Below, one piece after another: positions 5,022-5,040 of a stretch of DNA of 5,040 nt. The stretch lies in assembly GCA_013619005.1 (NCBI GenBank), contig JABXKY010000229.1:1-5040 (forward strand), read 5' to 3'. How positions within the stretch are numbered: position 1 is the first letter of the stretch; every line of letters starts with the position of its first letter. Origin of the DNA: Candidatus Bathyarchaeota archaeon (GTDB lineage Archaea; Thermoproteota; Bathyarchaeia; TCS64). The notes under the pieces are model-generated. The model was not told the DNA's origin and made no database searches. It saw nothing but the letters and a program-made list of their open reading frames with translations. Made by a program: the position numbers and the translations under genes.

Positions 5022-5040
5022 CTGTCTCTTATACACATCT
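5022..5040 (+). other. Untrimmed Tn5/Nextera mosaic-end adapter (artefact)
   Basis: CTGTCTCTTATACACATCT is identical to the 19-bp Tn5 mosaic end used in tagmentation libraries, and it ends exactly at the last base of the window. It is library-derived, not genomic, and marks the end of the assembled contig. Confidence 0.95.

Noticed and set aside
5022..5040. Natural Tn5/IS50 end suggesting a transposon
   Set aside because: Exact 19-bp mosaic end (the engineered form) placed at the contig terminus is the signature of a tagmentation adapter, not of an IS50 end.
1..5040. Defence island, CRISPR array, toxin-antitoxin or biosynthetic cluster
   Set aside because: No spaced repeats, no nuclease, helicase, toxin or transposase motifs; all long genes are housekeeping or metabolic families.

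Overview
The window looks like the end of a contig from an archaeal genome, probably a metagenome or single-cell assembly. Archaeal signs are an FtsZ with archaeal-type loops, a methylthiotransferase of the archaeal/eukaryotic MiaB-like branch, TATA-like boxes about 30-45 bp upstream of several starts, GGTGA-type ribosome binding sites and T-rich 3' ends. A euryarchaeal/Thermoplasmata-like source is a reasonable guess, but the lineage cannot be fixed from this sequence. The last 19 bases (5022-5040) are exactly the Tn5/Nextera mosaic-end adapter, so real genomic sequence stops at about 5021.

Layout, left to right. Positions 1-152 hold the C-terminal end of a sensor histidine kinase on the + strand, cut by the window edge. 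It converges on ftsZ (169-1239, minus), which uses a TTG start with a well-placed AGGTGA site. Upstream of ftsZ is a short minus-strand gene (1333-1507) for a TPR-like protein of about 57 residues, broken by one apparent extra base in an A4 run. Next is a RimJ/RimL-type GNAT acetyltransferase (1611-2132, minus), with a stem-loop spanning its stop codon. A 78-bp divergent promoter region, with an inverted repeat and a shared AT-rich core, separates it from a metal-dependent amidohydrolase (2211-3677, plus). The amidohydrolase converges tail to tail on a radical SAM tRNA methylthiotransferase (3674-4948, minus). Their stop codons are the two strands of a single CTAG.

Functionally this is mostly housekeeping: cell division (FtsZ), tRNA modification (methylthiotransferase), protein or small-molecule acetylation (GNAT), a hydrolase of unknown substrate and a signalling kinase. 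Genes are closely packed and mostly appear to have their own promoters, so no clear multi-gene operon is visible. I see no defence system, CRISPR array, transposon or phage module. The points most worth checking are the frameshifted small gene, the shared CTAG stop, the divergent promoter palindrome and the adapter at the contig end.
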